The notes below the pieces were generated by a model. The model searched no databases. It was not told the DNA's origin and saw only the letters and a list, made by a program, of their open reading frames with translations. The position numbers were made by a program, and so were the translations under genes. This document shows, in pieces, positions 35,535 to 46,224 of a DNA stretch of 64,000 bases. Each line of letters opens with the position of its first letter. Position 1 is the first letter of the stretch. This stretch comes from Thunnus maccoyii (Eukaryota > Chordata > Actinopteri > Scombriformes > Scombridae), in the NCBI RefSeq assembly GCF_910596095.1, contig NC_056550.1, forward strand, positions 29,113,699-29,177,698, read 5' to 3'.

Positions 35535-38500
35535 CCACTAAGAGACAAGGTGACACCATATTTGGTCCATTAACTGGAGAAGTGCAGCTAAGGGCTCATA
35601 GTTGAGTTTGTACAGAAGAGGCCTTAATCCAACATGTGTTTAATATGGCAAACTTTAAATAACACGTTTCATATTATTAGCATGAAAACTGAAAACGTTT
35701 TAGTACTTTTTGTGTTTATGCAGGAAAAAAGTGAGTCAGAAAGTAGTGAGACAGACTGACATGATGTTGTTTAGAGTCTGCACAAGCAGAAAAATACTGG
35801 AATGAAATAACAAGAGCTATTTTTAAAACCTTCAAAACGACACTCAGGTGTTAAAAAGTGAACCTTCCTGAAGGGCACGTGAGCGTCAGACAGTTAACGA
35901 GGTGTCATAAGACAACAACATGTGTGTGCTGAGTGTGTTTGCATGTTTAAAGCAGCAGCAGCAGCATGTATGTGCTCTGTGTGTGTGTGTGTGTTTAGCA
36001 GCTGACAGACGGTCATGCAGACTAAACTGAGGCGTCACGTGCAGCTCTGACACGTGGGAAACACACACACACACAGAGCTGCTCGAGTCGCTGCTGCTGC
36101 TGCAGGATGGCAACACACACTCTTATAAACGACATCTACATCCTGCACATGCATGTATGAAACGCTGCCTGGATGTGTTTCTATCAACGTTTTGAAGGAG
36201 CCTTTCTGTTGAATGTTAAGTGAACATATTTTATTAGTTTTCCTGCAGGATCGTCTCCTGACAGCTGCTGGTTTAGGAAACATGGAGGTTTCTTTATGGT
36301 TCAACTTGAACCACGAGACATTGAAATAAAATCTTTCCTCTCCATTTTTAATGAGGCAGAAGGTTTAGATGTCATTTTAAGGATTTTTTGTGTGTAAAAC
36401 CGTATCAGACACATCATTGTTCCAAGCAGAGTGTTTTTATATATCTTCATACATGTCTGGAAAGAATCTTTTAAGTGTTTTAGTATCTAAACTAGAACTG
36501 CAACTAAGCATTATTCTCATTATCGATCAGTCTTTTGATTATTTTATCAATCGTTTACTCCATGAAATGTAAAAAAAAATAGTGAAAAAATACCAGTAAA
36601 CACTTCCCAGAGACCAAGGTGACGCCTTCAACTGTCTGGTTTTATTCAATCAGTAAGATGTTCAGTCTACAATCATATAAAACTAAGAAAAACAGAAAAT
36701 CTTATTATTTGAACAGCGGTGGAAGAAGCACTGAGATCTGTTACTGCAGTAAAAGTATTATGAGCTTGATGTAGTTAAAGTATGAAAGTAAACTTTCCCC
36801 ATTTAGTGTCATATTTATCATAAATATATTATTGGAATATTAATACTGATGCTAATCATCTGATACTGTTGGATATTCTAATCTATAACAAATCTGTTTT
36901 ATAGTTATTTTATGAGGATGATCACATGTTTTATGTATAAAATGTTCTGAAAAGTAACTAAAGCTGTCAAATAAATGTAGTGGAGTAGAAAGTACAATAT
37001 TTCCCTTTGAAATGTAGAAAGTAGCATCACATGGAAATACTCAAGTAAAGTACAAGTAACTCAAATTGTACTTAAGTACAGTACTTGAGTAAATGTACTT
37101 AGTTACTTTCTACCACTAGGAACTGACAGCTCTTCTTTCCTGCTTGCTCGTCCCTCAAATACGTAAAATAAAACCGAAAGCTTGAACCTTCAACAACGCC
37201 TCTGTCCTTTACTGGTTTAACTCTTCTTTTGTAAATATCAGTGGATATCACAAAATATCAGACCTGTTTCCACAAATATCTTTATCAGCATTGTCACAAC
37301 AGCCAACACCAGCCAACACCAGCCCATCGCTTAAAGAGCAACTTCACAGCAGCTGATCGTCGGGTGCAAGAGACCGAACTGGTTTTTATCAATGTTGCGG
37401 AGCGAGCAACAAAAGAGTTAAGAGTTTTTGGAGACTGTTGACTGCTACAGGTCTGTTTGGTATCGACCTTTTACACAGGACATGAGGCCGACTCTTTAGT
37501 TCTTTACTGAAATATCTCGACAACTGTTGGACGGATTTCTGTGAAATTAGTTTCACACGTTCATGTTCCTCAGAGGATGAATTGTAATGACTTTGATCCT
37601 CTGACTTCTCATGTAGCGCCACCATCTGGTCAACATATTGATTATTTTATGAGGAAATTCGTGCTTCATCAGCCTCATCAGCTGTGTGGAGGCGGCAGAA
37701 ACATTCTGGTTTCCGTCTGTTCGGTCGGTCTGTTTGTTTCTGTGATGCTCTGCTGTTCATCATCTCGTCCTCACGTGGCGTCAACACCTCGTCCAGCCGC
37801 CGGCGTCCGTCCGTCGCTCTGCGTCTCCTGCTCTTCTTCTCATGTAAACGTTGCAAGTCTGCAATCATCACCTGATCTTTGATGCAGCAGGTTGCTTTTC
37901 TGCAGTTTGTCAGGTAGCAATAAAACGGTGCACGTGAGGAGCTTGAGGAGTGAAAACAGATCTAGAGGAGGGTGGACAGTTTAATGTAAACGGTACGATC
38001 ATCAGCTTCAGGCTTTAATGTTCTGTGAGGACGTTTCAGAGACCAGAGAGAGAGAGAGCTGCAGATTAAAACCCACCAAACTATGTTATTGTTATAGATG
38101 AACTTATGCAAGTTTTGCATGTATCTAGTATTTTAATTTAAAATGTTTATTATTTTCTAAATATTTTGTGTATTACTTTTCAAAAATTCATTACGTTTTG
38201 TTTTATTCTGTCACAAAATAGCCAACACATGACACACATTTCCTCATATTCAGCTGAAGAACAGACAGAAAACGTGTCACATGTTGTACAGATGTTAAAG
38301 ACAAATAAAACTAACTCGACCTGCTTTCAGTAAGTTCTAGTGAAAGTGTTCAGTAACGGTTCACGTCTCTGACAGCATTCTGTAGAGTAGAAGCATCAAG
38401 TAAAATACCTTTAAAACTCTACTCAAGTACAGTATTTGAGTTCATGTATTTACCAGCATTGAGAAACGTGTATTTTGTTATATTATCATCAGTATAAGTG

Positions 38501-41500
38501 AATCTGCTGTTTTTAAAGGACCATTCTGGTGATTATTACTAACAGGGTCCAGGTATCATCAGATAATTCGTATTATACTGATGGATGTATGATAAAAGCT
38601 CTTATCATACATCCATGGTGATACTGACTATATGTTAAAGCTGTCGCTGGCGTCTTCACCATGGCAACGGTGGCTGAGGAGCCGCTTCCGCTATCGTACG
38701 AAACTGATAAAAACGCAAAACGAATTAGCTTGATGTCTGCAGACCTGCTCGATGTTCAATCCAAAAAGGAATAACGATAAAACGAACGGTTGATTTGGTT
38801 TTTCGTTATTTGATTCTGACATCAAAAACGTTTTTTTTGTTTTTTGTTTTGAAACAAATAACAGATTTACCGTCTTTTGGTTTTTGGATTACAAATGAAT
38901 TATGAATTATCCGATGATACCTGAACCTGACAGGTACTGTGTGTTTACTGTGTTCCTTCATTATGAAGAGTTTGGTCACGTTAGTTTGTTAGTTAATTGC
39001 TGTTAATAACCGTGATCATGTATAAATATCTCAGTACAAAGTCAAGAAGGCCTCATACAGAACTACTCTCTGGAGACTGAAGACGTGATGCTGTTATTAG
39101 TCTGTGGAGCCGTTTCTAAACAAACTCTTCATGATGAAGGAACATGTGACCCAGTGTACCTGTCAGTAGATCAGTTCATTGACATGAAGACAAATATAGA
39201 AAATCACCAGAATGATCCTTTAAATTTCTTTACTGTCCTTCACTGGAGTAAAGGACAGATGCTTTATTTGGCTTTCCATGAGGAGGAGGAGGAGGAGGAG
39301 GAGGAGGGAGGTGGTGGGTGAGGCAGGCTGTCCCCCCCCCCTCCCCCCCCTCCCTCCCTCCTCTCCATGTTCCCACAGTTCCTAGAAAGTCTGCTTGTTT
39401 TGAACTTTAACCGCCGCACACCCTCCTCCCCCTCTCCCCACCCCATCTGTTGCCACGGTTACAGGAAAACAGCCGTGCTTCCTTCCTCCTCACATGCTCG
39501 CAGACGGCTCCGCCCCCCCTCATGGCTGGCAGCGTGAGGCGTTTAAACTGACCCCCCGACCAGCTGCTGCTCACAGGCGTCTCTGTGCTGCTTTAACTCT
39601 CGCTGTGAAAGCATCAAACAGGAGTTTTTACCTTTAAAAGCTTTTTAAAGTGTGAAGCTCTGAGCGATGCTGGTGACCAGCAGACATGTCATTTTATTTA
39701 ATACGTTGTTTCTGTCAAAATATCAACTCTTAAATAAAAAAAGAGAAATATAAAAGCAAAGGATCAGAACATTTACACTTATACAATAAAACAGGAACAA
39801 GTTTAATTAAAAAGACAGAATAACATGATTTAATTGTAACTGACTGCTGTTGGTTATAAAATCTTACTGATGATTTTTAAAGTTATATTTCTGACCTTTT
39901 AGTTCCTTCATGTGTTTATCTTATTTTAATTGAACGCTTATTCTTATTCTATTTTATTATTAAGTGTTTATTTTTTTACTGCTGACTTTCAGTGTGATGT
40001 GTGATTTCCCTCTGGATCAATAAAGTATTGATCTAAACATATAGTTCATACATACACACATATGTGTGTGTGTGTGTATAAACATATATTAATATATGTG
40101 TTCTGTTCTGTTTGAAGATCTCAAACACAAACATGACAATCGAACCTGTTTTCTCATTTAAATCACCTGAAAAACTGTTTTTCACTGATTTACTGAAGAT
40201 TCTTTTTATTTTACGTCTTTTTCTAGTTTTATCTGCCTGCGTCATTCAGTTCAGTTTATCTCTGTTCTTTATGTATTTTCTTTTTTTTATTGTAGCTGTA
40301 ATTTAAAACACACTGGAAACATAAAACTTTGGGCTAAAAGAAATTAAAAATATACGAGTTTAAAGGTGAACTTTATATAAAAGTTTGCATAATCCCACAG
40401 TACTTGAACACAGCATCAGAAAAGTAGCGGCGAGCCTCCAGACTTGACTGAGCTCCTGTCCTCTCACTCCTGCAGGAGGTGTGATCTCCTACGTGGGTTC
40501 CTGTGGAGGTTCTCCGACCCCGACCAGTCCGGTCTCCATGTACAGCGACAACTCCAACTCCCAGCCCTGTTTCACCTCCTCCTCCTCCTCCTCCTCCTCC
40601 TCCTCCTCCTCCTCCTCCTCCTCCTCCTTCCTCAGCAGCGGAGGCTCCAGTTCAGGCTCTGCAGGAGACGACGGCTCCTCCTCGGCCTCCTCCTCGGACG
40701 GAGGTTCACCTCGAGGCCGAGATGACGGCGGCTCTCTGAGGGCGTCACCCAGCAAGTCTGTGGCCAGTTTGACCAGTAAGTATCTGAAGCAGCTTATTTA
40801 AACTTATTTAGTTTTGTTCAGGCAATCACTGATATTATTCATGTTACTGCAGAGAGAATCCAAGATAAATATGTGTGTCATCTGCATAATAATTATATAT
40901 TTTATTGTTTTGCATTATTTTGCCCAACGTGAACATGTGAACGTGAAATAAAAGAGGCCCAATAATTGAGCCTTGGGGAACTCCGCACACACCATGTTGG
41001 TCCACTCAGATGCACTGTTGCCTGTGATGATAGTTGTTGGATGATTTACATGCAAACCAAACAGCTTTGGAGTAGTTGTAAGATGTATTTTGTGTGTGTG
41101 TGTGTGTGTGTTGCAGAGCTGAACGGCATGGTGTTGCTGTGTAAGGTTTGTGGGGACGTGGCTTCAGGTTTTCATTATGGTGTTCACGCCTGCGAAGGCT
41201 GCAAGGTGAGATAGCACACACACACAGATTTATATCACAGCTCTGTCAGATCAAAGCATTTATCTTCAGTTTGTCTCCTTCCGGACTTTAATATTCAAAT
41301 ATAAATAAAATAAGTTAAGAGTGAAGAGACGGGAAGTTAACTGTTGCTGTAATCGTCTTGTTTTGGGGTTTAACTCCTGACTGTGTGTGTCGCTGCGTCT
41401 CATCCTGCAGGGTTTCTTCCGTCGCAGCATCCAGCAGAACATCCAGTACAAGAAGTGTCTGAAGAACGAGAGCTGCATCATCATGAGGATCAACAGGAAC

Positions 41501-41576
41501 CGCTGCCAGCAGTGTCGCTTCAAGAAGTGCCTGTCTGTGGGCATGAGCCGAGACGGTTAGTACACACCTGTCTGCC

Positions 41577-41607
<31 letters not shown>

Positions 41608-44597
41608 TACTGGTGATTCGCGGTGTGCCGGCTTACAGCGATCACATTACTTGTCCACAGCTCCCATGAAAAGAGACTTGAGAGAGAAGTGGAAATCCCG
41701 CCTACTTTCTCACCTGAACACACCTGACCAATCACAAGTTCAAGTCAAAGTCATAAAAACTGTCAGAGACAACCTCCCAAATTCCAACACAGAACCACAC
41801 TTTTTGTTTAACCCTGATTAACCAATTAACTAATTAGCTGCAGTTACCAGACGAGCGAGAGATTCTAAAAACCGACTTGTTGAATGTTATTCAGGCTTTT
41901 GCAGAATCTTCCATTTTGTTTTACTTCATGTCTTTATTCCTATATTCCTATATATATTTATTAAATCTTTGTTTATTTTATATCTTTATGGTTTATGTTA
42001 TTGTTCTTTTGTTTATAATAACTTTTACCTGCAGTTCTGTCCCGAGTCTCATCTTAAGCATTTCATTGTACAGATGATGTGATATTCTGCACAAACGACT
42101 AATAAAGTTGAATTTGAACTTGGACTGGAACAACAACGCTGACACCTCTTCCTCTTCCTCTTCTTCCTCTTCCTCTTCCTCTTCTTCCTCTTCCTCTTCT
42201 TCTGTTCACAGCGGTTCGTTTCGGGCGGATCCCGAAGCGTGAGAAGCAGAGGATGCTGGCTGAGATGCAGAGCGCCATGAACAACATGGTCAACAACCAG
42301 CTGCAGAGCGACTTCCAGCTCGCCAGCCTCTCCTCTTCCTCCTCCAACTCCTCCTCCTCCTCCTCCTCCCCGTGCCCAGCGATGACCATCACCCCACAGC
42401 CTCCAGCCCTGCTGCCCTCCCCCTCTCCTCCCGCCCCCGCCTCCTCCTCCTCACCCCCTCCTCCTCTTCCTCCTCCCCCCTGTCAGAGCCCCTCCCCCTC
42501 ATCCTCACCCCCCCCCAGCCCTGGGATGGACTCCACCATCGGCGCCATCACCCGCGCTTACCGCGAGACCTTCCTGTACGCTCACGACAAGCTGACCAAT
42601 CCCCACGCGCCACCTCAGGAGCAGCATCACAATAACCACGCCCACCACCACAACGGGGAGGCGGAGCACTGGGGCCCCAACCGATGCCCCAACGGTTTCC
42701 ATGCCGACGGCCTCAACACCATCTTCCACCATAACAACAACCTGGGGACCGGGCACTACCTGCCGCCGGACAACAGCCAAAACATCACGCATCATCACCA
42801 TGGCTACAGGAGGCGGAGCTCGCACAACAGTAACCTGGTTGGGGGAGACGGTCTTGGTGATCATGTGACCCAGGGGCAGACCTGTCCAATGAGGAACCGC
42901 TCAGACATAATGCTGGTAAGAGACATGGAAATACTCAAGTAAAGCTGTGAATCTCTACTGACACGATAGATTGATGGTTTGATCGCCCTCTCCTCTCTCT
43001 CCAGGCCTGTCCAATGAACATGCAGCCTCACGCCGACCCCTCCAAGAGCCCCCAGGAGATCTGGGAGGACTTCTCGCTGTCCTTCACCCCCGCCGTCAAG
43101 GAGGTGGTGGAGTTCGCCAAACACATCCCAGGATTCAGCTCTCTGACGCAGAACGACCAGGTCACCCTGCTCAAGGCCGGCACCTTCGAGGTACGAAGCG
43201 CCGACGCCGTCTGTGATGTCACTTCAGTCACGTGATACTTACAGCTGAATAAACCTCCGTTCAAACTTCTGTTAAAAGTCAGTTATCCTGTTAGATGCGA
43301 CTCTTTAGTGCATTTTAGACCTGAATTTATAAAATAAATAAATAAATAAAGTGGTGACTTTAACTGGAAAGAAGAAGTTTGAGGTTTTCCTGTTCACTTC
43401 AATAGAGTAAAGTTTCCATGGAGCCCCTAGTGGCCACCAGAGGAACTTTTATCAGCTTCTTCCTCTCCTCTTCCTCGCAGGTGCTGATGGTGCGCTTTTC
43501 CTCCCTGTTCAACGTGAAGGAGCAGACGGTGACCTTCATCTCCGGCGCCACCTACAGCCTGGAGGAGCTGCGGGCGATGGGCATGAGCGAGATGCTGGGA
43601 GCCATGTTCGACTTCAGCCACAAACTGGCGACGCTGGAGCTGAGCTCTGAGGAGCTGGGGCTGTTCACCGCCGTGGTGCTGGTGTCTGCAGGTGAGGAGG
43701 AGGAGGAGGACGATCACCTTTATCTCAAAGTTCACTAAGGCCTCCGATCTCTCTGCAGGTTTATAACGCTAACAGCATCAAGAAAACTCATTTTAATGTT
43801 TTGAATCTTTGATTTAACTGAAGCATGAAACAGGAAACACAGCTGATTGAATTACAGCAGATACTCGTTATTCACCAGCTCGCCTCTTTCCATTTCATTA
43901 AATAAAAAGCTAGAAAGCTAATTAAACTAACATTAGCTCCATGAGCTGCTTTAAACTCGTCTCCCGCAGACTTTTTAACAAGTCAAGTTAATTTTATTTG
44001 TATAGATCAATATAACAAATCACAAATTAGCCTCAGAAGGTTTTGTGTGCACAGAAAGACCAAGAATGACAAATTACTTATTTAAATGAACAGACAAACA
44101 CAGTTATAGATGGATTTATAACATGTATGAAGAGAATGATGTTTCCAGCTGATTGGATAGAAACTGCAGCATCTTTAATTATCAGTTAATCTACAGATTC
44201 ACTTTCATCTTTCCAGAGCACAAGCTGGCATTAAACTGCATCTTTAAATTCTTTGTTTAACTGTCAAACTGATATTAAGTTTACTGTTATATATGACAAA
44301 GAGAAGCAGCAAATCCTCACAACTTTATTCTCGACTGTTAAGTTGTTTAACAGTTTCTTCTTCCTGTCCTCCTCAGACCGCTCCGGGATCGAGAGCGTGT
44401 TGTCGGTGGAGCAGCTGCAGGAGAACCTGATCAGAGCGCTGCGCTCGCTGGTCAACAAGTCGACCGTCGCCCCCGGCAACAACCATCACAACATGGACTC
44501 ACCGCGCTTCACCAAACTGCTGCTGAAGCTGCCCGACCTGCGGACGCTCAACAACATGCACTCCGAGAAGCTGCTGTCCTTCCGCATCGACGCCTGA
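26756..44597 (+). CDS. nr1d1: Rev-erb nuclear receptor (NR1D family, most like NR1D1)
   Basis: Eight coding exons: 26,756-26,810; 40,476-40,775; 41,117-41,205; 41,411-41,555; 42,212-42,915; 43,005-43,190; 43,481-43,691; 44,377-44,597. All junctions are GT-AG and phases agree, giving 636 aa. The protein is a heme-binding transcriptional repressor of the circadian clock that binds RORE/RevDR2 sites. The DNA-binding domain (from about 127) has two four-Cys zinc fingers with P-box CEGCKGFF; the GRIP-type extension [12 protein letters not shown] follows. The ligand domain begins near 432 and stops at [11 protein letters not shown], so it lacks helix 12 as Rev-erbs do. The heme ligands Cys433 (ACPMNM) and His625 (NNMHSEK) are present. 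MTT.. start and YSDNSNS favour nr1d1 over nr1d2. A second ATG (26,771, strong Kozak) is in frame. The paralogue is not certain because no thyroid-hormone-receptor gene lies next to it. Confidence 0.9.
27871..27920. repeat. (GT)n microsatellite in Rev-erb intron 1
   Basis: About 21 GT units following an E-box (CACGTG at 27,872-27,877). The long Cys/Val and His/Thr frames here are artefacts of the repeat. Confidence 0.9.
28925..31580. repeat. inverted pair of a ~108-bp repeat within intron 1
   Basis: 28,925-29,032 and 31,473-31,580 are reverse complements with few mismatches. Both contain the motif encoding [13 protein letters not shown] in spurious frames and GCCTCCGGAG ends. They are two copies of one interspersed element in opposite orientation, about 2.4 kb apart; the sequence between them is otherwise unremarkable intron. 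Confidence 0.7.
31405..31460. repeat. short tandem repeat, GGTTGCTA-containing 13-bp unit
   Basis: Four variants of GTGGTTGCTAGGG/AAG stand head to tail directly before the 31,473 repeat copy. Confidence 0.6.
31630..32060. repeat. interspersed repeat interrupted by a nested 266-bp insertion
   Basis: An element beginning GGCGGGGCCTTAAAGAGACA is split at 31,725 by an insert (31,726-31,991) that starts GGCAAGTTTATTTGTATAGC, a common fish repeat tail. AAATA flanks the insert on both sides (31,721-31,725 and 31,992-31,996), consistent with a short target duplication. The element then resumes as AGGAGTTTTTAACTG. An uninterrupted copy is at 34,040-34,200. Confidence 0.65.
32290..32352. repeat. (GT)n microsatellite
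   Basis: About 30 uninterrupted GT units in Rev-erb intron 1. Confidence 0.9.
32454..32945. repeat. 22-bp minisatellite with telomere-like core
   Basis: About 22 copies of a 22-bp unit whose core is TTTAGGGTTATATTAAGG. Two variants alternate irregularly: AGTTTAGGG and AGTTCAGGG, usually preceded by GGTT or GGTA respectively. A few units have TTGAGG for TTAAGG. Confidence 0.9.
33055..33240 (+). promoter_or_regulatory. nr1d1: GC-rich island in intron 1 with an E-box
   Basis: A local CpG-rich stretch (about 33,055-33,190) within AT-rich intron carries CACGTG at 33,119-33,124. It could be an intronic enhancer or alternative promoter of the Rev-erb gene; the mammalian gene is known to use intronic elements. 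No start site is evident. Confidence 0.35.
33665..33715. promoter_or_regulatory. nr1d1: RORE and D-box pair in Rev-erb intron 1
   Basis: TAACTGGGTCA on the minus strand (33,675-33,665) fits the RORE consensus WAWNTRGGTCA at every position. A perfect D-box TTATGTAA lies at 33,708-33,715. ROR/Rev-erb and PAR-bZIP/E4BP4 factors bind these motifs and are known regulators of Rev-erb genes. Function here is inferred. Confidence 0.45.
34040..34200. repeat. uninterrupted copy of the 31.63-32.06 kb element
   Basis: GGCGGGGCTTAAAGAGACAG through CCCCAGAATATAAATAT matches the split copy at 31,630-32,060, without the insert. Confidence 0.65.
35024..35062. repeat. (ATT)n microsatellite
   Basis: About a dozen ATT units in Rev-erb intron 1. 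Confidence 0.85.
35225..35535. repeat. retroelement-derived fragment ending in a poly-G tract
   Basis: The segment contains CATGTTTCGGCTTGTGGCCT and CTTCATCAGGGTCATCATG, phrases I associate with conserved retroelement termini. It ends in about 37 consecutive G (about 35,497-35,533). The minus-strand poly-Pro frame is an artefact. Confidence 0.5.
35876..36056. promoter_or_regulatory. nr1d1: three canonical E-boxes in Rev-erb intron 1
   Basis: CACGTG occurs at 35,876-35,881, 36,036-36,041 and 36,051-36,056; the last two are separated by 9 bp. Further copies in the same intron are at 27,872, 33,119, 37,772 and 37,931. Paired E-boxes are typical CLOCK-BMAL1 targets, though the best-known spacing is 6-7 bp. 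Confidence 0.4.
36714..37118. mobile_element. hAT-like MITE
   Basis: The left end CAGCGGTGGAAGAAGCACT and the right end, read inward on the other strand as AGTGGTAGAAAGTAACTAAG, form imperfect terminal inverted repeats. The AAGTACAGTACTTGAGTAAA stretch is typical of a very abundant fish MITE. No target duplication could be confirmed. Confidence 0.55.
38543..38929. mobile_element. 387-bp MITE-like element with terminal inverted repeats
   Basis: The left end CAGGGTCCAGGTATCATCAG and the reverse complement of the right end CAGGTTCAGGTATCATCGG match, followed by GATAATTC in both. The interior is non-coding. Flanks do not show an obvious target duplication. Confidence 0.55.
39280..39365. repeat. 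(GAG)n and C-rich low-complexity tract
   Basis: Seven or more GAG triplets followed by runs of C with T interruptions, in Rev-erb intron 1. Reading frames through it are meaningless. Confidence 0.7.
41572..41610. repeat. (CTGT)n microsatellite beside the exon 4 donor
   Basis: About nine CTGT units begin 16 bp after the end of Rev-erb exon 4 (41,555). Confidence 0.8.
42140..42206. repeat. long CTTCCT polypyrimidine tract before exon 5
   Basis: About 65 bp of pure pyrimidine CTTCCT/CTTCTT repeats runs up to the acceptor TTCACAG of Rev-erb exon 5, forming an extended polypyrimidine tract. Confidence 0.7.
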
Positions 44598-46110
44598 TGA
44601 CGTCACCGATGACGTCTCTCGTCAAGGCCGGCTTCCTGCGCTCGCTGATGACGCCGTAACATGGAGCTCTCCATCGCCGTGACGATAGCTCATCCCAACA
44701 TCATCCGAACATGCTGATGATTTCATCGCCGCCAATATGCCGCTCTGACACGTACGGCAGCGTCATAAATACTGGCGTGGTGATGATGTCATCAGCACAC
44801 AGTTTGCAGCCAAAATATGAGTCTTACAGGGTGGATTCTTTGCCAGCTGAGTAACGGAACAGTCAGACTGTTTTACCCAGAGACCGACATTAATAAAATG
44901 TATAGAGCTAGCTTAGCACAAAGACTGGAAGCAGAGGGAAACTGTTAGCTTAGCCGCGTCTTTATTCCACAACGACCCCTGAGGAATTTATACAGTATAA
45001 CAGTTTCATACATGTATGTAAAAATATGGAAATAAAGTTGTTGTGCAGTAATGGACCAAGCTAGGCTAAACATGGACCTTTTTTTGTTTTTGTAGCTACC
45101 AAAACATCAGCTAGCTAAATGTTGGATTTGCTAACTGACTGTAGCTACTACAGCTAACTATAAATAGCTCACATACTCAACATTATGTTAGCTGCTTATA
45201 GCTACACTGGCTAGTTAACATGACAGTCTTTGTGCTAAGCTAGGCTAAACAAATCCTGCTAAACACAACATGTTTTTGTTGTCAAACAGTTTTTAACACA
45301 GCTAATGAGCTACGATAGCTTAGCTTCCTCCATTTTAGACTCTCTGGCTCACTGTTCCGGCTCGCTATTGGTGCTAATTCATGTGTCAAAGTTCACCAAA
45401 CTAGAGAGATTCACTTTACCTCCGTGAGCTAATCGACTGATCGCAGAGATTTTAAACGCTGGAGCGAGCAGGTTGTGACTCTGGGAAAACGGGGAACAAA
45501 ATGTCCGACTGCTTCAGGAGGAAGGACACGTCCAGAACTTCCAGGCTCCACGATGACTCGATGACTCGAAAAAGCACACAAGCAAAGACAAACAGACTTG
45601 TTGAAGAGGATACTGTGTGTTTCTCAGTTTTTATTGTTTTTATGTCTTAACTTCATCGTCCTACTTTTAATATTTAAAAAACCTTTTTATGGTCGGAGTC
45701 CAGCTGCCTTCAACCCAACATCACCAGCCAATAGAACAACAGACCGGCAGTGACGGACAGCTCCACGGGCCAATGAGACGCAGGAGGAGGGACGCTGTGC
45801 TGAACTACATTTTAAAAATGACAGATTTAAGCAACAGCGTCGTCTCTATAACAAACATATGCAGTAGAACTTGTGTACAAACAAACAAAACTGTAAATAC
45901 TCATGAATATCCAGTTATACTTGAACTGTTTGAAGAACTGTGTACGACACACAAAGATATATTATATATATATATATATATGTTAATATGAATATATGCC
46001 TGTGCAAATGTTATGACTGTAAACATGTGTGGGGCACATACTGTTTGAAATGCATCTAATGGAAATGAGGTATTCTGATGTATGTATTTTAATCTGTGTT
46101 TGAAGACATT
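44598..46110 (+). other. nr1d1: 3' untranslated and downstream region of the Rev-erb gene
   Basis: AATAAA signals occur at 44,892-44,897 and 45,031-45,036. The actual end is not determined. A repeat whose ends TAGCTTAGCACAAAGACTG (about 44,909) and CAGTCTTTGTGCTAAGCTA (about 45,224) are inverted copies lies here, about 335 bp apart. It is a MITE-like element that may be part of the mRNA. Confidence 0.5.
44905..45248. mobile_element. MITE-like repeat in the Rev-erb 3' region
   Basis: Inverted 19-bp terminal matches (TAGCTTAGCACAAAGACTG and its complement) bound about 340 bp rich in AGCTAGCT-type motifs. I recognise the terminal sequence as common in fish genomes. Confidence 0.5.
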
Positions 46111-46224
46111 ATACATAAAGACATTATATATAAATATACACACAAGCATCCTGTCTGATTTTTTTCTCTTGAGCTTAAATATAAAGCTGCGATGGTTATT
46201 TGTTCATTTAGTCTATAAAATATC

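Noticed and set aside
42372-42864. Overlapping frames in Rev-erb exon 5
   Set aside because: Shadows produced by Ser/Pro/His-rich coding sequence; only the frame continuing from exon 4 is real.
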